From Hydrogenophaga sp. (lineage in GTDB: Bacteria > Pseudomonadota > Gammaproteobacteria > Burkholderiales > Burkholderiaceae_C), in the NCBI RefSeq assembly GCF_019635465.1, contig NZ_JAHBZK010000006.1:124001-188000 (forward strand): a DNA stretch of 64,000 nt, read 5' to 3'. Of the stretch, positions 1 through 7,915 are shown one piece after another (positions within the stretch are counted from its first letter, which is position 1; each line of letters starts with the position of its first letter). Below the pieces are notes generated by a model. The model ran no database searches. It saw nothing but the letters and a program-made list of their open reading frames with translations, and had not been told where the DNA came from. Position numbers and translations under genes: made by a program.

Positions 1-887
1 TAGAGGCGCTCATAGACCGTCTTGCCTCTCAGTGCAAACAGGTTGCGCGCGTCGCTGAAGTTCTCGGCGTGGCCGACGAACAGCGTGCCGTTCGGGCGCA
101 TGACGCGGTGGATGCGTTCCAGCACCGCGCGCTGCGTCTGCGCATCGAAATAGATCATCACGTTGCGGCAGAACACCACGTCGAAGGTGTCGCGCAGCGG
201 CAGGTCGTGAATCAGGTTGACCGACTGGAAGCTCATGTGCTTCTGCAGCTCGGGCTTGACGCGCATGTAGCCGGCGTTGGCGCCCTTGCCGCGCAGGAAG
301 AAACGTTGCAGCCGCTCGGCCGACAGGCCCTTGTTGCCATCGGTCTTGTAGACACCGCGCTGCGCGGTGGCCAGCACCTTGGTGTCGATGTCGCTGTTGA
401 CGATCTCGTAGTTGCCATTGGCACCCAATATTTCGGCGCAGGTCATGGCGATCGAGTAGGGCTCCTCGCCGGTGGAAGCGGCGGAGCACCAGATGCGCCA
501 GGCGTGACCGGGTTTGGCGCGCAGCAACTGGGCCAGGGCGTCGAAGTGGTGCGACTCGCGAAAGAACGCGGTGAGGTTGGTGGTCAGCGCGTTGATGAAC
601 TCCTGCCACTCGGCGCCGTCGTGGCGTTCGAGCCAGTCCAGGTAGCTCTTGAAGCTGCCGTGACCGGTCTCGCGCAGGCGGCGCGAGACGCGGCTGTAGA
701 CCATGGCGTGCTTGCCGTCGTGCAGGCTGATGCCGGCCTTCTTGTAGATCAGCGCCTTGATGCGCGTGAAGTCGTCGTCGGACCAGACGAATTCGCGTCC
801 TTCGGCCACCGGGCCGTCGTCGGCCGGCAGCGGCATGCGGGGCGGCACCTGGACGGCGGGTCGGCGAGGCGTGGCGGACGTGAGCAT
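1..887 (-). CDS. cheR: Chemotaxis protein methyltransferase CheR (3' end at window edge)
   Basis: CheR transfers methyl groups from S-adenosylmethionine to glutamates of chemoreceptors, giving adaptation. From the ATG at 887 the protein starts MLTSATPRRP. It carries a CheR all-alpha N-terminal domain (RIKALIYKKAGISLHDGKHA) followed by the SAM-binding fold, with FFRESHHF, the glycine-poor loop region CSAASTGEEPYSIAM and the CRNVMIYFD motif. The reading frame is open for 295 codons to position 3, and the next codon begins TA, so the stop may lie exactly at the edge; 295 residues is a normal CheR length. A GAGG about 10 nt upstream supports the start. It is the last gene seen in the operon cheZ-like, cheY, cheA, cheR. 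Confidence 0.95.
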   Translation of the reverse strand, partial: MLTSATPRRPAVQVPPRMPLPADDGPVAEGREFVWSDDDFTRIKALIYKKAGISLHDGKHAMVYSRVSRRLRETGHGSFKSYLDWLERHDGAEWQEFINALTTNLTAFFRESHHFDALAQLLRAKPGHAWRIWCSAASTGEEPYSIAMTCAEILGANGNYEIVNSDIDTKVLATAQRGVYKTDGNKGLSAERLQRFFLRGKGANAGYMRVKPELQKHMSFQSVNLIHDLPLRDTFDVVFCRNVMIYFDAQTQRAVLERIHRVMRPNGTLFVGHAENFSDARNLFALRGKTVYERL

Positions 888-932
888 GGCGATCGAACCT
901 CGAAGAGTCGGGCCGGAGTGCCGGCCCTGCAA

Positions 933-3062
933 TCAGTGCCTGGAGCGGCGAACCAGAGACGAGGTGTCGAGGATCAGTGCGACCTTGCCGTCGCCCAGGA
1001 TCGTGGCACCGGAGATGTTGGACACCTTGCGGTAGTTGCTCTCCAGGTTCTTGATCACCACCTGCTGCTGGCCGAGCAGTTCATCGACCATGAGCGAGAC
1101 GCGTTGGCCTTCGGCTTCGATCACGACCATGATCGGGCTGCCGGCACCGTGCTCGAAGCGCGGCACGTGGAACACCTGCTCAAGCTCGATCACCGGCATG
1201 TATTCCTCGCGCACCTTCACCACGCGGGCGCCTTGCGCCATGGTGTTGATGTCGGCGGCCTTGATCTGGAACGATTCGATGACGCTGGCCAGCGGGAGGA
1301 TGTAGACCTCGTCGGCGACGCGCACCGACATGCCGTCCATGATGGCCAGCGTGAGCGGCAGGCGCACCGAGACGCGCATGCCGTAGCCCTCGGCGGAGTC
1401 GATCTCGACCGTGCCACCGAGTGCGGTGATGTTCTTCTTGACCACGTCCATGCCGACGCCGCGGCCCGACACGTCGGTGACCTGGTCGGCGGTGGAGAAG
1501 CCGGGCGCGAAGATCAGGTTCCAGACCTCGGCGTCGCTGAGCGAGTCCGGCGCGTCGATGCCTTTTTCGCGGGCCTTGGTCAGCAGCTTCTCGCGCGACA
1601 GGCCCTTGCCGTCGTCGCGCACCTCGATGAGGATGCTGCCGCCCTGGTGGGTGGCCGACAGGGTGATGGTGCCGGTCTCGTTCTTGCCCTTGGCGCGGCG
1701 CTCGTTCGGCATCTCGATGCCGTGGTCGCAGCTGTTGCGGATCAGGTGCGTCAGCGGGTCGGTGATCTTCTCGACCAGACCCTTGTCGAGTTCGGTGGAC
1801 TCGCCCTGCGTGACCAGCTCGACCTTCTTGCCGAGTTTGGCGGCCAGGTCGCGCAGCATGCGCGGGAAGCGGTTGAACACCACCGACATCGGAATCATGC
1901 GGATCGACATCACGGCTTCCTGCAGGTCGCGCGTGTTGCGGTCGAGGTCCGCCAGGCCGGCCAGCAGCGGCTGGTTGGCGTTGTTGTTGTCGAGCTCGCG
2001 GCTCTTTTGCGCCAGCATGGCCTGGGTGATGACCAGTTCGCCGACGAGGTTGATGAGCTGGTCGACCTTGCTCACCGACACACGCAGCGTGCTGGACTCC
2101 ATGCCGGCGCTGGCCGCGGCGGCGGCCGCCTTGGCGTCCACGGTGGGCTTGGCTTCTTTGCGGGCCGGGGTGCCCGGGCTGCCGGGCAGGCCGGGCGAGC
2201 CCTCGAAGAAGCCGTAGTCCTTGCCCTCGGTGGCTGGCGGCATCGGCACCTTGCCGTGCACCACGTCGCCGGCGGCGTGGATCTGGATCTGCTCCTTGCT
2301 CACGTGGAATGTGAACAGGTCCAGCAGTTCGTTGTCGGTGGCAGCGGTGCGGGCGCGGAAGACGCGCTTGCCCGGCTGGTCGCAGGTCAAGGCCGTGACG
2401 GTGCCCAGGCCCGGAATGTCGCGGAACAGCTCGGCGATGCCGTCGGCCTGCGCGGGGTTGTCGATCGGGCCGATGTGGATGTCGATCTCGCGCTCGACCT
2501 TGGCGTTCTTGCCAGCGGGTGCGGCAGCGGGCGCAGCCACCGGTGCGGCCTCGGCAACCGGTGCGGGTGCGGGGGCTTCGACCACAGGCGCAGGAGCAGG
2601 GGCCTCTGCGGGTGCGGCGGCGACGGCGTCGGGCACGTCCTCGCTGTTGGCCAGTGCATAGATGCGGGCCACCAGGTTGCCGGTGTCGGGCGGGGTGCTG
2701 CTGCGACCCTGGTGCACGGCGAGCTGGCCGCGCAGGGCGTCGCTGGACTCGAGCAGCACGTCGACCATGGCGGTGGTGGGTTTGAGTTCGTGGCGGCGCA
2801 GCTTGTCCAGCAGCGACTCGGCCTGGTGCGTGAGCTCGGCCACGTCGGCAAAGCCGAAGGTGGCGGCACCGCCCTTGATGGAGTGCGCGCAACGGAAGAT
2901 CGCGTTGAGCTCTTCGTCCTCGGCGGCTTCCACGTCCAGCGCGAGCAGCATCTGCTCCATCTGGTCGAGGTTTTCACCCGCCTCTTCAAAGAAGATCTGG
3001 AAGAACTGGCTCAGATCGATGTCGTTGCCGAGGTGTTGACCCTCGTTCATCATGTCGCCCAT
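933..3062 (-). CDS. cheA: Chemotaxis histidine kinase CheA
   Basis: CheA (709 aa) is the kinase that couples chemoreceptors to CheY. Domains in order: an HPt domain with phosphorylated His60 in AHSIKGGA, an Ala/Pro linker (about residues 150-180), a regulator-binding region, a second Gly-Pro-rich linker (GSPGLPGSPGTP), the dimerisation helix, the HATPase domain with N box (HLIRNSCDHGIE), G1 (DDGKGLS) and G2 (GRGVGMDVV), and a C-terminal CheW-like domain. It lies 34 bp after cheY and 45 bp before cheR in the same orientation. No cheW or cheB is visible; they may lie beyond the left edge. Confidence 0.97.
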   Translation of the reverse strand: MGDMMNEGQHLGNDIDLSQFFQIFFEEAGENLDQMEQMLLALDVEAAEDEELNAIFRCAHSIKGGAATFGFADVAELTHQAESLLDKLRRHELKPTTAMVDVLLESSDALRGQLAVHQGRSSTPPDTGNLVARIYALANSEDVPDAVAAAPAEAPAPAPVVEAPAPAPVAEAAPVAAPAAAPAGKNAKVEREIDIHIGPIDNPAQADGIAELFRDIPGLGTVTALTCDQPGKRVFRARTAATDNELLDLFTFHVSKEQIQIHAAGDVVHGKVPMPPATEGKDYGFFEGSPGLPGSPGTPARKEAKPTVDAKAAAAAASAGMESSTLRVSVSKVDQLINLVGELVITQAMLAQKSRELDNNNANQPLLAGLADLDRNTRDLQEAVMSIRMIPMSVVFNRFPRMLRDLAAKLGKKVELVTQGESTELDKGLVEKITDPLTHLIRNSCDHGIEMPNERRAKGKNETGTITLSATHQGGSILIEVRDDGKGLSREKLLTKAREKGIDAPDSLSDAEVWNLIFAPGFSTADQVTDVSGRGVGMDVVKKNITALGGTVEIDSAEGYGMRVSVRLPLTLAIMDGMSVRVADEVYILPLASVIESFQIKAADINTMAQGARVVKVREEYMPVIELEQVFHVPRFEHGAGSPIMVVIEAEGQRVSLMVDELLGQQQVVIKNLESNYRKVSNISGATILGDGKVALILDTSSLVRRSRH

Positions 3063-3096
3063 GTGTCGGCTCCTGGAATGCTTGGTCGTGGGGGGC

Positions 3097-3459
3097 TCAG
3101 CGAATGACCTTGTTGATCACTTCGATCAAACGGCCCGGATCGAATGGCTTGACCAGCCAGCCGGTGGCGCCCGCGGCGCGGCCGGCCTGCTTCATGGCAT
3201 CGCTCGACTCGGTGGTCAGCACCAGGATGGGCGTGTTCTTGAACTTGGGGTGATCGCGCAGCTTGCGCGTCAGCCCCAGGCCGTCCAGGTTGGGCATGTT
3301 CTGGTCGGTCAGCACCAGATCGATGGAATGTGTCTGGGCCTTGTCCCAGGCATCCATGCCATCGACGGCCTCCACCACGTGGAAGCCAGCACCCGTCAGG
3401 GTGAATGAAACCATTTTTCTCATGGACGCCGAATCGTCGACGGCAAGGATGGATCGCAT
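3097..3459 (-). CDS. cheY: CheY-type single-domain response regulator (first copy)
   Basis: A 120-aa receiver domain and nothing else. Acidic pocket Asp8-Asp9, phospho-acceptor Asp52 in LVLTDQN, conserved Thr82/Thr83 and Lys104 (LVKPF) are all present, so it should be phosphorylated by the neighbouring CheA. It differs clearly from the second CheY at 32606 and may have a different target. It lies between a short CheZ-like gene and cheA. A possible sigma-28 promoter sits at 3483-3509. Confidence 0.93.
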   Translation of the reverse strand: MRSILAVDDSASMRKMVSFTLTGAGFHVVEAVDGMDAWDKAQTHSIDLVLTDQNMPNLDGLGLTRKLRDHPKFKNTPILVLTTESSDAMKQAGRAAGATGWLVKPFDPGRLIEVINKVIR

Positions 3460-3482
3460 GGGTCTCTCCGTTCTTCGGGGTG

Positions 3483-3509
3483 ATATCGACGCCCGGCGGC
3501 GGTTCTTGA
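3483..3509 (-). promoter_or_regulatory. Possible sigma-28 promoter of cheY-cheA-cheR
   Basis: Read on the minus strand, TCAAGAAC, exactly 11 nt, then GTCGATAT. Compared with the FliA consensus TAAAGTTT-N11-GCCGATAA, the -10 is good (6/8) and the -35 is weak (4/8, but it keeps the AAG core). It lies 24 bp upstream of the cheY ATG, in the gap between the CheZ-like gene and cheY. Confidence 0.4.
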
Positions 3510-3515
3510 ACAGGC

Positions 3516-3959
3516 TTAAAAAAGCTCGACGGAACCGGCGTCCATCTCGCTCTGGGTGACGGGGCTGGGCCGCTCTGGCATGGGGTCCAGGTTGAGCGGC
3601 ACTTCGTCTTCTTCGGGGGCCATGGCCTGCTCGGCCAGACGCCAGGCACAGCCTTTGAGCATCTTTCCGGTGTGCACCAGCAACTGGGTGGCCATGTCGT
3701 GAAACTGCAGCTCCGTCACGGCCTGGTGCAGGCCCTCACGGATGCGGCCGAGGTCGTCGCCGCTGACGCTGGCCAGCTTGGCCAGGTCGCGGTTGGCATT
3801 GCCGAAACGCTCCAGCAGGTTGCCGGTGGCGTGGTCCAGCAGGCCTTCCAGGCGCTGCAGGTCGGTCATGGCCATGAGCAGTGAGTCCTGCAGGTCGGCC
3901 ACCAGCGACACGGGCAGCGTGACCGAAGGCGCAGTCGGCAGCGGTGTGGTGGGCTCCAT
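3516..3959 (-). CDS. Short CheZ-like protein phosphatase
   Basis: A 147-aa, mostly helical protein. Residues 84-100 read ELQFHDMATQLLVHTGK, which contains the D-x-x-x-Q catalytic signature of CheZ (Asp88, Gln92) in the right helical setting; the canonical CheZ at 33009 has the same block as QDFHDLTGQ. Proteins of this family use the Gln to position water for dephosphorylating CheY-P. It is shorter than CheZ (about 200 aa) and lacks its long N-terminal helix. It lies just upstream of cheY-cheA, suggesting it serves the first CheY. The acidic C-terminus (EEDEV) may be a CheY-binding tail. A GCCGAGAA element at 3991-3998 (minus) could be a sigma-28 -10, but no good -35 is seen. Confidence 0.6.
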   Translation of the reverse strand: MEPTTPLPTAPSVTLPVSLVADLQDSLLMAMTDLQRLEGLLDHATGNLLERFGNANRDLAKLASVSGDDLGRIREGLHQAVTELQFHDMATQLLVHTGKMLKGCAWRLAEQAMAPEEDEVPLNLDPMPERPSPVTQSEMDAGSVELF

Positions 3960-4062
3960 ATGGTCAGGGCTACGGGTTGGGGTACTAGAATTCTCGGCAG
4001 GGTCGCCCTCGGGCTATCGACCGAAAACGGCCCGAATTCAGGCCCTAATCCCCATCCATCCG

Positions 4063-5202
4063 ATGACCGGTCCCGGTTCCGAGACTGAACAGCGCCCCGT
4101 TCGAATCCTTCACCTGGAGGACTCGCGGGTGGACCACGCGCTGGTGAAGTTCGCGCTGCAGCGCAGCCAGTTGCCCAACGAAATCACCCTGGTGGACTCG
4201 CTGGACGACTTTCGCCGTGAACTGCAGAGCGGGCAGCACGACATCGTGCTGGCCGACTACCACCTGCCCGGGTTTTCGGGCATCGACGCCTGGGAGGTCG
4301 CGCGCGAGCTGGATATCGATATCCCGTTCGTGATCCTGTCGGGCGCCATCGGCGAGACCGCCGCCGTGGACGCCATGCACCGTGGTGTGAGCGACTATCT
4401 GCTCAAGGACAGCATGCACCGCCTGGCCCACGTGGTGCAGCGCGCACTCGAGGTGAGCGAGACCCGCAAGGCCAAGGACCGCGCCGACAGCGAGCTGGGC
4501 GAGTCACGCCAACGCCTGGCCGAACTCGCCGAGCACTTGCAGACCAGCATCGAGCAGGAGCGCGCCGACATTGCGCGCGAGATCCACGACGACATCGGCG
4601 GCGCGCTGGCCGCCGTCAAGCTCGACCTGGCCTGGGTGGGCCGGCGTGCCGCCGACGCGGAGATGCAGCGCCACGTGACCTCGGCCATGGAGATGCTGCA
4701 GCACGCCCTGGGGGCCAGCCAGCGCATCATGATGAACCTGCGCCCGCCCATCCTCGACCAGGGCCTGGTGGCGGCGGTGCAGTGGCTGGCCAACGCCTTC
4801 GAGCGCCGCACGGGCCTGCGCGTGGCGGTGAGGCGCAGCTCGGAGCGCATCGAGGTGCTGCGCGAGGTGCAACTGGTGGCCTACCGTACCGCGCAGGAAG
4901 CGCTCACCAACATCAGCAAACACGCCCAGGGCGCCTCGCAGGTCGAAATCGACCTCAACGACGGCGAGGGCGTGCTCACCCTGGAGGTGAGCGACAACGG
5001 TCCCGGCATGAGCACCGGGGCCCTGCGAAAAACGAAGTCGTTCGGCCTGCTGGGTCTGCGCGAGCGGGCACAGAAGGTGGGCGGCTGGCTCGACGTGAGT
5101 TCCAGCTCGCGCGGCACGTCGGTGATCCTGTCGGTGCCGCTGCCGCGCACCGCCGAGGTCCCCGCCCCCAAGGAAGCCCATGATCAAGGTGATTTTGTGT
5201 GA
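4063..5202 (+). CDS. Hybrid sensor: receiver domain fused to HisKA_3 histidine kinase
   Basis: A 379-aa cytoplasmic protein. Residues 10-125 are a receiver domain (Asp65 in VLADYH, Lys115). A coiled linker leads to a HisKA_3 dimerisation domain with His175 in AREIHDDIGG and an HATPase with DNGPGMS and GLLGLRERA, the NarX/DesK type. The reading frame is open further upstream, but the ATG at 4063 is chosen because the receiver fold begins there. There is no membrane segment or sensor domain, so it probably takes its signal from another kinase through Asp65. It overlaps the next gene by 23 bp, so the two form a pair. Confidence 0.88.
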   Translation: MTGPGSETEQRPVRILHLEDSRVDHALVKFALQRSQLPNEITLVDSLDDFRRELQSGQHDIVLADYHLPGFSGIDAWEVARELDIDIPFVILSGAIGETAAVDAMHRGVSDYLLKDSMHRLAHVVQRALEVSETRKAKDRADSELGESRQRLAELAEHLQTSIEQERADIAREIHDDIGGALAAVKLDLAWVGRRAADAEMQRHVTSAMEMLQHALGASQRIMMNLRPPILDQGLVAAVQWLANAFERRTGLRVAVRRSSERIEVLREVQLVAYRTAQEALTNISKHAQGASQVEIDLNDGEGVLTLEVSDNGPGMSTGALRKTKSFGLLGLRERAQKVGGWLDVSSSSRGTSVILSVPLPRTAEVPAPKEAHDQGDFV

Positions 5203-5809
5203 CGACCACGCCGTGGTTCGCCGCGGCATCCGCGACACGATCAGTGAAGCGGTGGACATCCAGGTCGTCGGCGAAGCCGGCAGCTACCCCGAATTGCGCG
5301 AGCTCATGCGCAAGACGGTGTGCGATGTGCTGGTGCTGGACCTGAACATGCCTGGTCGCGGTGGCCTGGAAGTGCTGGCCGCCCTCAAGGACGAGGGCTC
5401 CACGGTCAAGGTGCTGGTGGTGTCCATGTACCCGGAAGACCAGTACGCCATCCGTTGCCTGCGCGCGGGCGCGCGTGGCTATGTGAACAAGGCGGGCGAC
5501 CCGGCCGAGCTGGTGGGCGCCATCCGCGTGGTGCAGCAGGGGCGCAAGTTCGTCACCCCCGAGGTGGCGCAGATGCTGGTCGACACCCTGAGCGCGCCCG
5601 AGACCGAGGAACTGCACGCCAGCCTGTCCGAGCGCGAACTGCAGACCCTGCAGAAGATCGCCTCGGGCAGGAAGCTCTCGGACATCGCCGAGGAACTCAT
5701 GCTCAGCCCCAAGACAGTGAGCGTCTACCGCGCACGCGTGCTGGAGAAGCTTCACCTTTCCAACAACGCCGAACTCACGGTGTACGCGATTCGCAACGGC
5801 CTGGTGTGA
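5180..5809 (+). CDS. NarL/FixJ-family response regulator
   Basis: A 209-aa regulator. The receiver has Asp8-Asp9 and phospho-acceptor Asp54 (LVLDLNMPG); the C-terminal LuxR-type helix-turn-helix runs from LSEREL to LHLSNNAELTVYAI. It overlaps the upstream kinase gene by 23 bp and is the obvious phosphorylation partner. Targets cannot be told from the sequence. Confidence 0.92.
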   Translation: MIKVILCDDHAVVRRGIRDTISEAVDIQVVGEAGSYPELRELMRKTVCDVLVLDLNMPGRGGLEVLAALKDEGSTVKVLVVSMYPEDQYAIRCLRAGARGYVNKAGDPAELVGAIRVVQQGRKFVTPEVAQMLVDTLSAPETEELHASLSERELQTLQKIASGRKLSDIAEELMLSPKTVSVYRARVLEKLHLSNNAELTVYAIRNGLV

Positions 5810-5821
5810 GGCCAGGCCGGC

Positions 5822-6541
5822 TCAGGCGCTGGCCACTTGGGTCGACGCCACGCGCTGCGTGAAGCGCAAGGGCACGCCGCGGCGCGCACCGAACCACAGG
5901 CGAAGGCCCACAGCCACCCCCAGCACCAGCAGGTGCATGGCGGCGCTCACCTCCCGGCTGGCCTCGGGTGCCATGGCCCAGCGGTAGAAGGTGAATGCGA
6001 ACGTGCCGTGCACGGCGGTGAACAGGCTGCAGACACAGGTGATGTGCCAGTTGAGCCACCAGTTGGGCAGCAACGGGGCGCGCAACCAGGCAAACCGCAC
6101 CATCAGCGCGCCATGGAACAGACCCACCCACGACAAGACCGTGGGCACCGGGTCGCCCGAAGCCAGGCCTGCGGCCAGCACCACGGCCCCGAGTGCCAGC
6201 AGCAGTGGCCCCAGCACCTTGAAGTGCAGGCCGCGAAAGCGCGCTGGCTGCTCGCGCCAGCGGATGGCCGTCCAGGCCAGCATCGTCACGGTGGCCAGGC
6301 ACAGCGACAGGTAGGTGAACTGCACCACCCGCGCCGGGTTGAACGGCCCGGCCTGCAGAAAAAGCAGCGGCCCGACCGACAAGGCGACCGCCAGCAGGCT
6401 GATGAAGAACGGGCGGCCCCAGCGCTTGTGGCGCTCGCTGCCCTTGCGGCTCAGCAAGGCCCCCCAGAATGTCAGCAGACCCACCGATCCCAGCAGAATG
6501 TGGACCCACATCGCTTGCTCATGTGTCATGGCGCGCTCCAT
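5822..6541 (-). CDS. Seven-helix membrane protein of unknown function (DUF2306-like)
   Basis: A 239-aa protein with about seven hydrophobic segments and conserved-looking His residues near membrane edges (WVHILLGSVGLLTFWGALL, NWHITCVCSLF, AVHGTFAF). The pattern resembles DUF2306-type membrane proteins, but I am not certain of the family. An alternative ATG is at 6529 (MTHEQAM). It is divergent from a TetR gene across a 96-bp gap with a perfect palindrome, so it is probably the main TetR target. Confidence 0.75.
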   Translation of the reverse strand: MERAMTHEQAMWVHILLGSVGLLTFWGALLSRKGSERHKRWGRPFFISLLAVALSVGPLLFLQAGPFNPARVVQFTYLSLCLATVTMLAWTAIRWREQPARFRGLHFKVLGPLLLALGAVVLAAGLASGDPVPTVLSWVGLFHGALMVRFAWLRAPLLPNWWLNWHITCVCSLFTAVHGTFAFTFYRWAMAPEASREVSAAMHLLVLGVAVGLRLWFGARRGVPLRFTQRVASTQVASA

Positions 6542-6548
6542 TGAAAAG

Positions 6549-6566
6549 GGTTAACGTGCGTAAAGC
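6549..6566. promoter_or_regulatory. Degenerate second TetR operator
   Basis: GGTTAACGTGCGTAAAGC matches 13 of 18 positions of the core of the perfect palindrome at 6576-6595. The two centres are 28 bp apart, close to an integral number of DNA turns, as expected if two dimers bind the same face of the DNA. Confidence 0.45.
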
Positions 6567-6575
6567 TATCACGCA

Positions 6576-6595
6576 AGGTTTACGCTTGTAAACCT
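6576..6595. promoter_or_regulatory. Palindromic operator, probably for the TetR regulator
   Basis: AGGTTTAC-gctt-GTAAACCT is a perfect inverted repeat with 8-bp arms and a 4-bp centre, located between the divergent membrane-protein and TetR genes. Autoregulated TetR systems typically have such a site. It is AT-rich compared with its surroundings. Confidence 0.8.
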
Positions 6596-6637
6596 CCGTT
6601 CGTCCAACCCCTTGTCCGCCAACAACCCAGACCCTGC

Positions 6638-7243
6638 ATGGCCAGATCGATTTCCGAAGACACCCGCAATGCCCTGCTGGAAGCCGCTTGGCAGCGCATG
6701 CGCGAGCCCGGTGGCATCGGCGCGGGCATGGCCGAGCTCGCGGCGGCGGCGGGCGTGTCGCGCCAGGCCTTGTTCTATGCCTTCGGCAGCCGCCCGGGCC
6801 TGCTGGTCGCCATGGTGCGCCACCGTGACCAGCAGACCGACCATGTGCGGCGCCTGGGCGAGATCGCCCGTGGCGGTGGCGCCGACGCCGACACCTTGCG
6901 CGCCTACACCGACGTCTGGATCGACTACCTGCCCATCGTCTACCCCGTGGCCTACCAGTTGGAGACCGGCGCCGACACCGACCCCGACATCGCGCTGGCC
7001 TGGAACGACCGCTTCGTGAACCTGGGCGTGCGGCGGGGCTACGAACTGATCCTGGGCCGCATGGCGGCGGCGCGCTCGCTGCCTGCGGGCGCCGACACCG
7101 CGTGGCTGGCCGACCTGTGCCTGTCGCTGGTGGTCCCCAGCGCCTGGCACCTGCTGGTCACGCAATGCCTGTGGACGCCCGAACGTTTTCGCCAATCCAG
7201 ACACCAGTTCATCCAGGCGGCCATCGCTGCCCCCATGCCATGA
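6638..7243 (+). CDS. TetR-family transcriptional regulator
   Basis: A 201-aa protein. The N-terminal helix-turn-helix is typical of TetR (TRNALLEAAWQRM, then GMAELAAAAGVSRQALFYAFGSR), followed by a helical ligand-binding and dimerisation domain. It is divergent from the membrane-protein gene and probably represses it and itself through the 6576-6595 palindrome. Its stop overlaps the start of the lipoprotein gene (ATGA at 7240-7243), so those two are cotranscribed. The ligand is unknown. Confidence 0.9.
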   Translation: MARSISEDTRNALLEAAWQRMREPGGIGAGMAELAAAAGVSRQALFYAFGSRPGLLVAMVRHRDQQTDHVRRLGEIARGGGADADTLRAYTDVWIDYLPIVYPVAYQLETGADTDPDIALAWNDRFVNLGVRRGYELILGRMAAARSLPAGADTAWLADLCLSLVVPSAWHLLVTQCLWTPERFRQSRHQFIQAAIAAPMP

Positions 7244-7689
7244 GTCCCTCCCCATCTGTCGTGCGTCGCAGGCTGCTGCCCTGGCTGCTCATGTCGCTCC
7301 TCTTGCTCGGCGCCTGCTCGCGCAGCGACCCCGAACAGGAGCTGTTGAAGACGGCGCAGGCCCTGCAGACCGCCATCGAAGCGCGCAACACCGGCGACGT
7401 GATGGCGCTGGTGGACGAGCACTTTCGCGGCGGCGGCGGTCTGGACCCGACGTCCACCCGCCGTATGCTCACCGGCATGTTTCTGCGCTACCAAACCATC
7501 AAGGTGGTGGCGCTCGCGCCCAGCGTGCGCATCGACCCGGCCGCGCCCACGCTGGGGTACATCGAATCGCCGGTGGTGGTGACCGGCGCCCAGGGCCTGA
7601 TTCCCGAGCGGGCCGAACCCTACACCGTGCGCACCGAATGGCGCCTGGTGGCCGGCGACTGGAAGCTCAGCGACCTGCGCTGGGAGTAA
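7240..7689 (+). CDS. Small lipoprotein, possibly NTF2/SnoaL-like fold
   Basis: 149 aa. Signal peptide RRRLLPWLLMSLLLLGAC with lipobox LGAC, lipidated Cys26. The mature part (EQELLKTAQALQTAIEARNTGDVMALVDEHF, then beta strands ending EWRLVAGDWKLSDLRWE) looks like a small alpha+beta barrel of the NTF2/SnoaL type. The ATG at 7240 overlaps the TetR stop by ATGA, so a role connected with that regulon is likely. The function is unknown. Confidence 0.75.
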   Translation: MSPSPSVVRRRLLPWLLMSLLLLGACSRSDPEQELLKTAQALQTAIEARNTGDVMALVDEHFRGGGGLDPTSTRRMLTGMFLRYQTIKVVALAPSVRIDPAAPTLGYIESPVVVTGAQGLIPERAEPYTVRTEWRLVAGDWKLSDLRWE

Positions 7690-7769
7690 GAGCGGCGTCA
7701 GGCTGGGTGCCGCCTGTCGTCGGCTACTCGCCGTCTGTGACCGGTAGCACGCTTACAAGGATCCTCGGC

Positions 7770-7796
7770 TTCAGGGCAAGTCCCGGGCGCCGATAG
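7770..7796 (+). promoter_or_regulatory. Possible sigma-28 promoter of the chemoreceptor gene
   Basis: GCCGATAG at 7789-7796 is a near-perfect FliA -10 element. The -35 at the right distance (N11) is TTCAGGGC, which fits poorly. It is 119 bp upstream of the chemoreceptor ATG. A sigma-28 promoter would be expected for a chemoreceptor. Confidence 0.4.
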
Positions 7797-7915
7797 CCGT
7801 TCGGTGAGCGGGCGCGCCTGAGGGCATGCCGGCGGCTTGCACACGTTGCCGCTCGCCGCATGCGGCAACGTCCAGCTTTGCCCTCTGCGGTGATGCACCC
7901 AAACCATCACACAAC

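Noticed and set aside
69-3107. A plus-strand reading frame of about 1000 codons opposite cheR-cheA-cheY
   Set aside because: It mirrors the codon usage of the real genes on the other strand, is rich in His/Val/Leu/Ala in the pattern typical of high-GC antisense frames, and matches no family.
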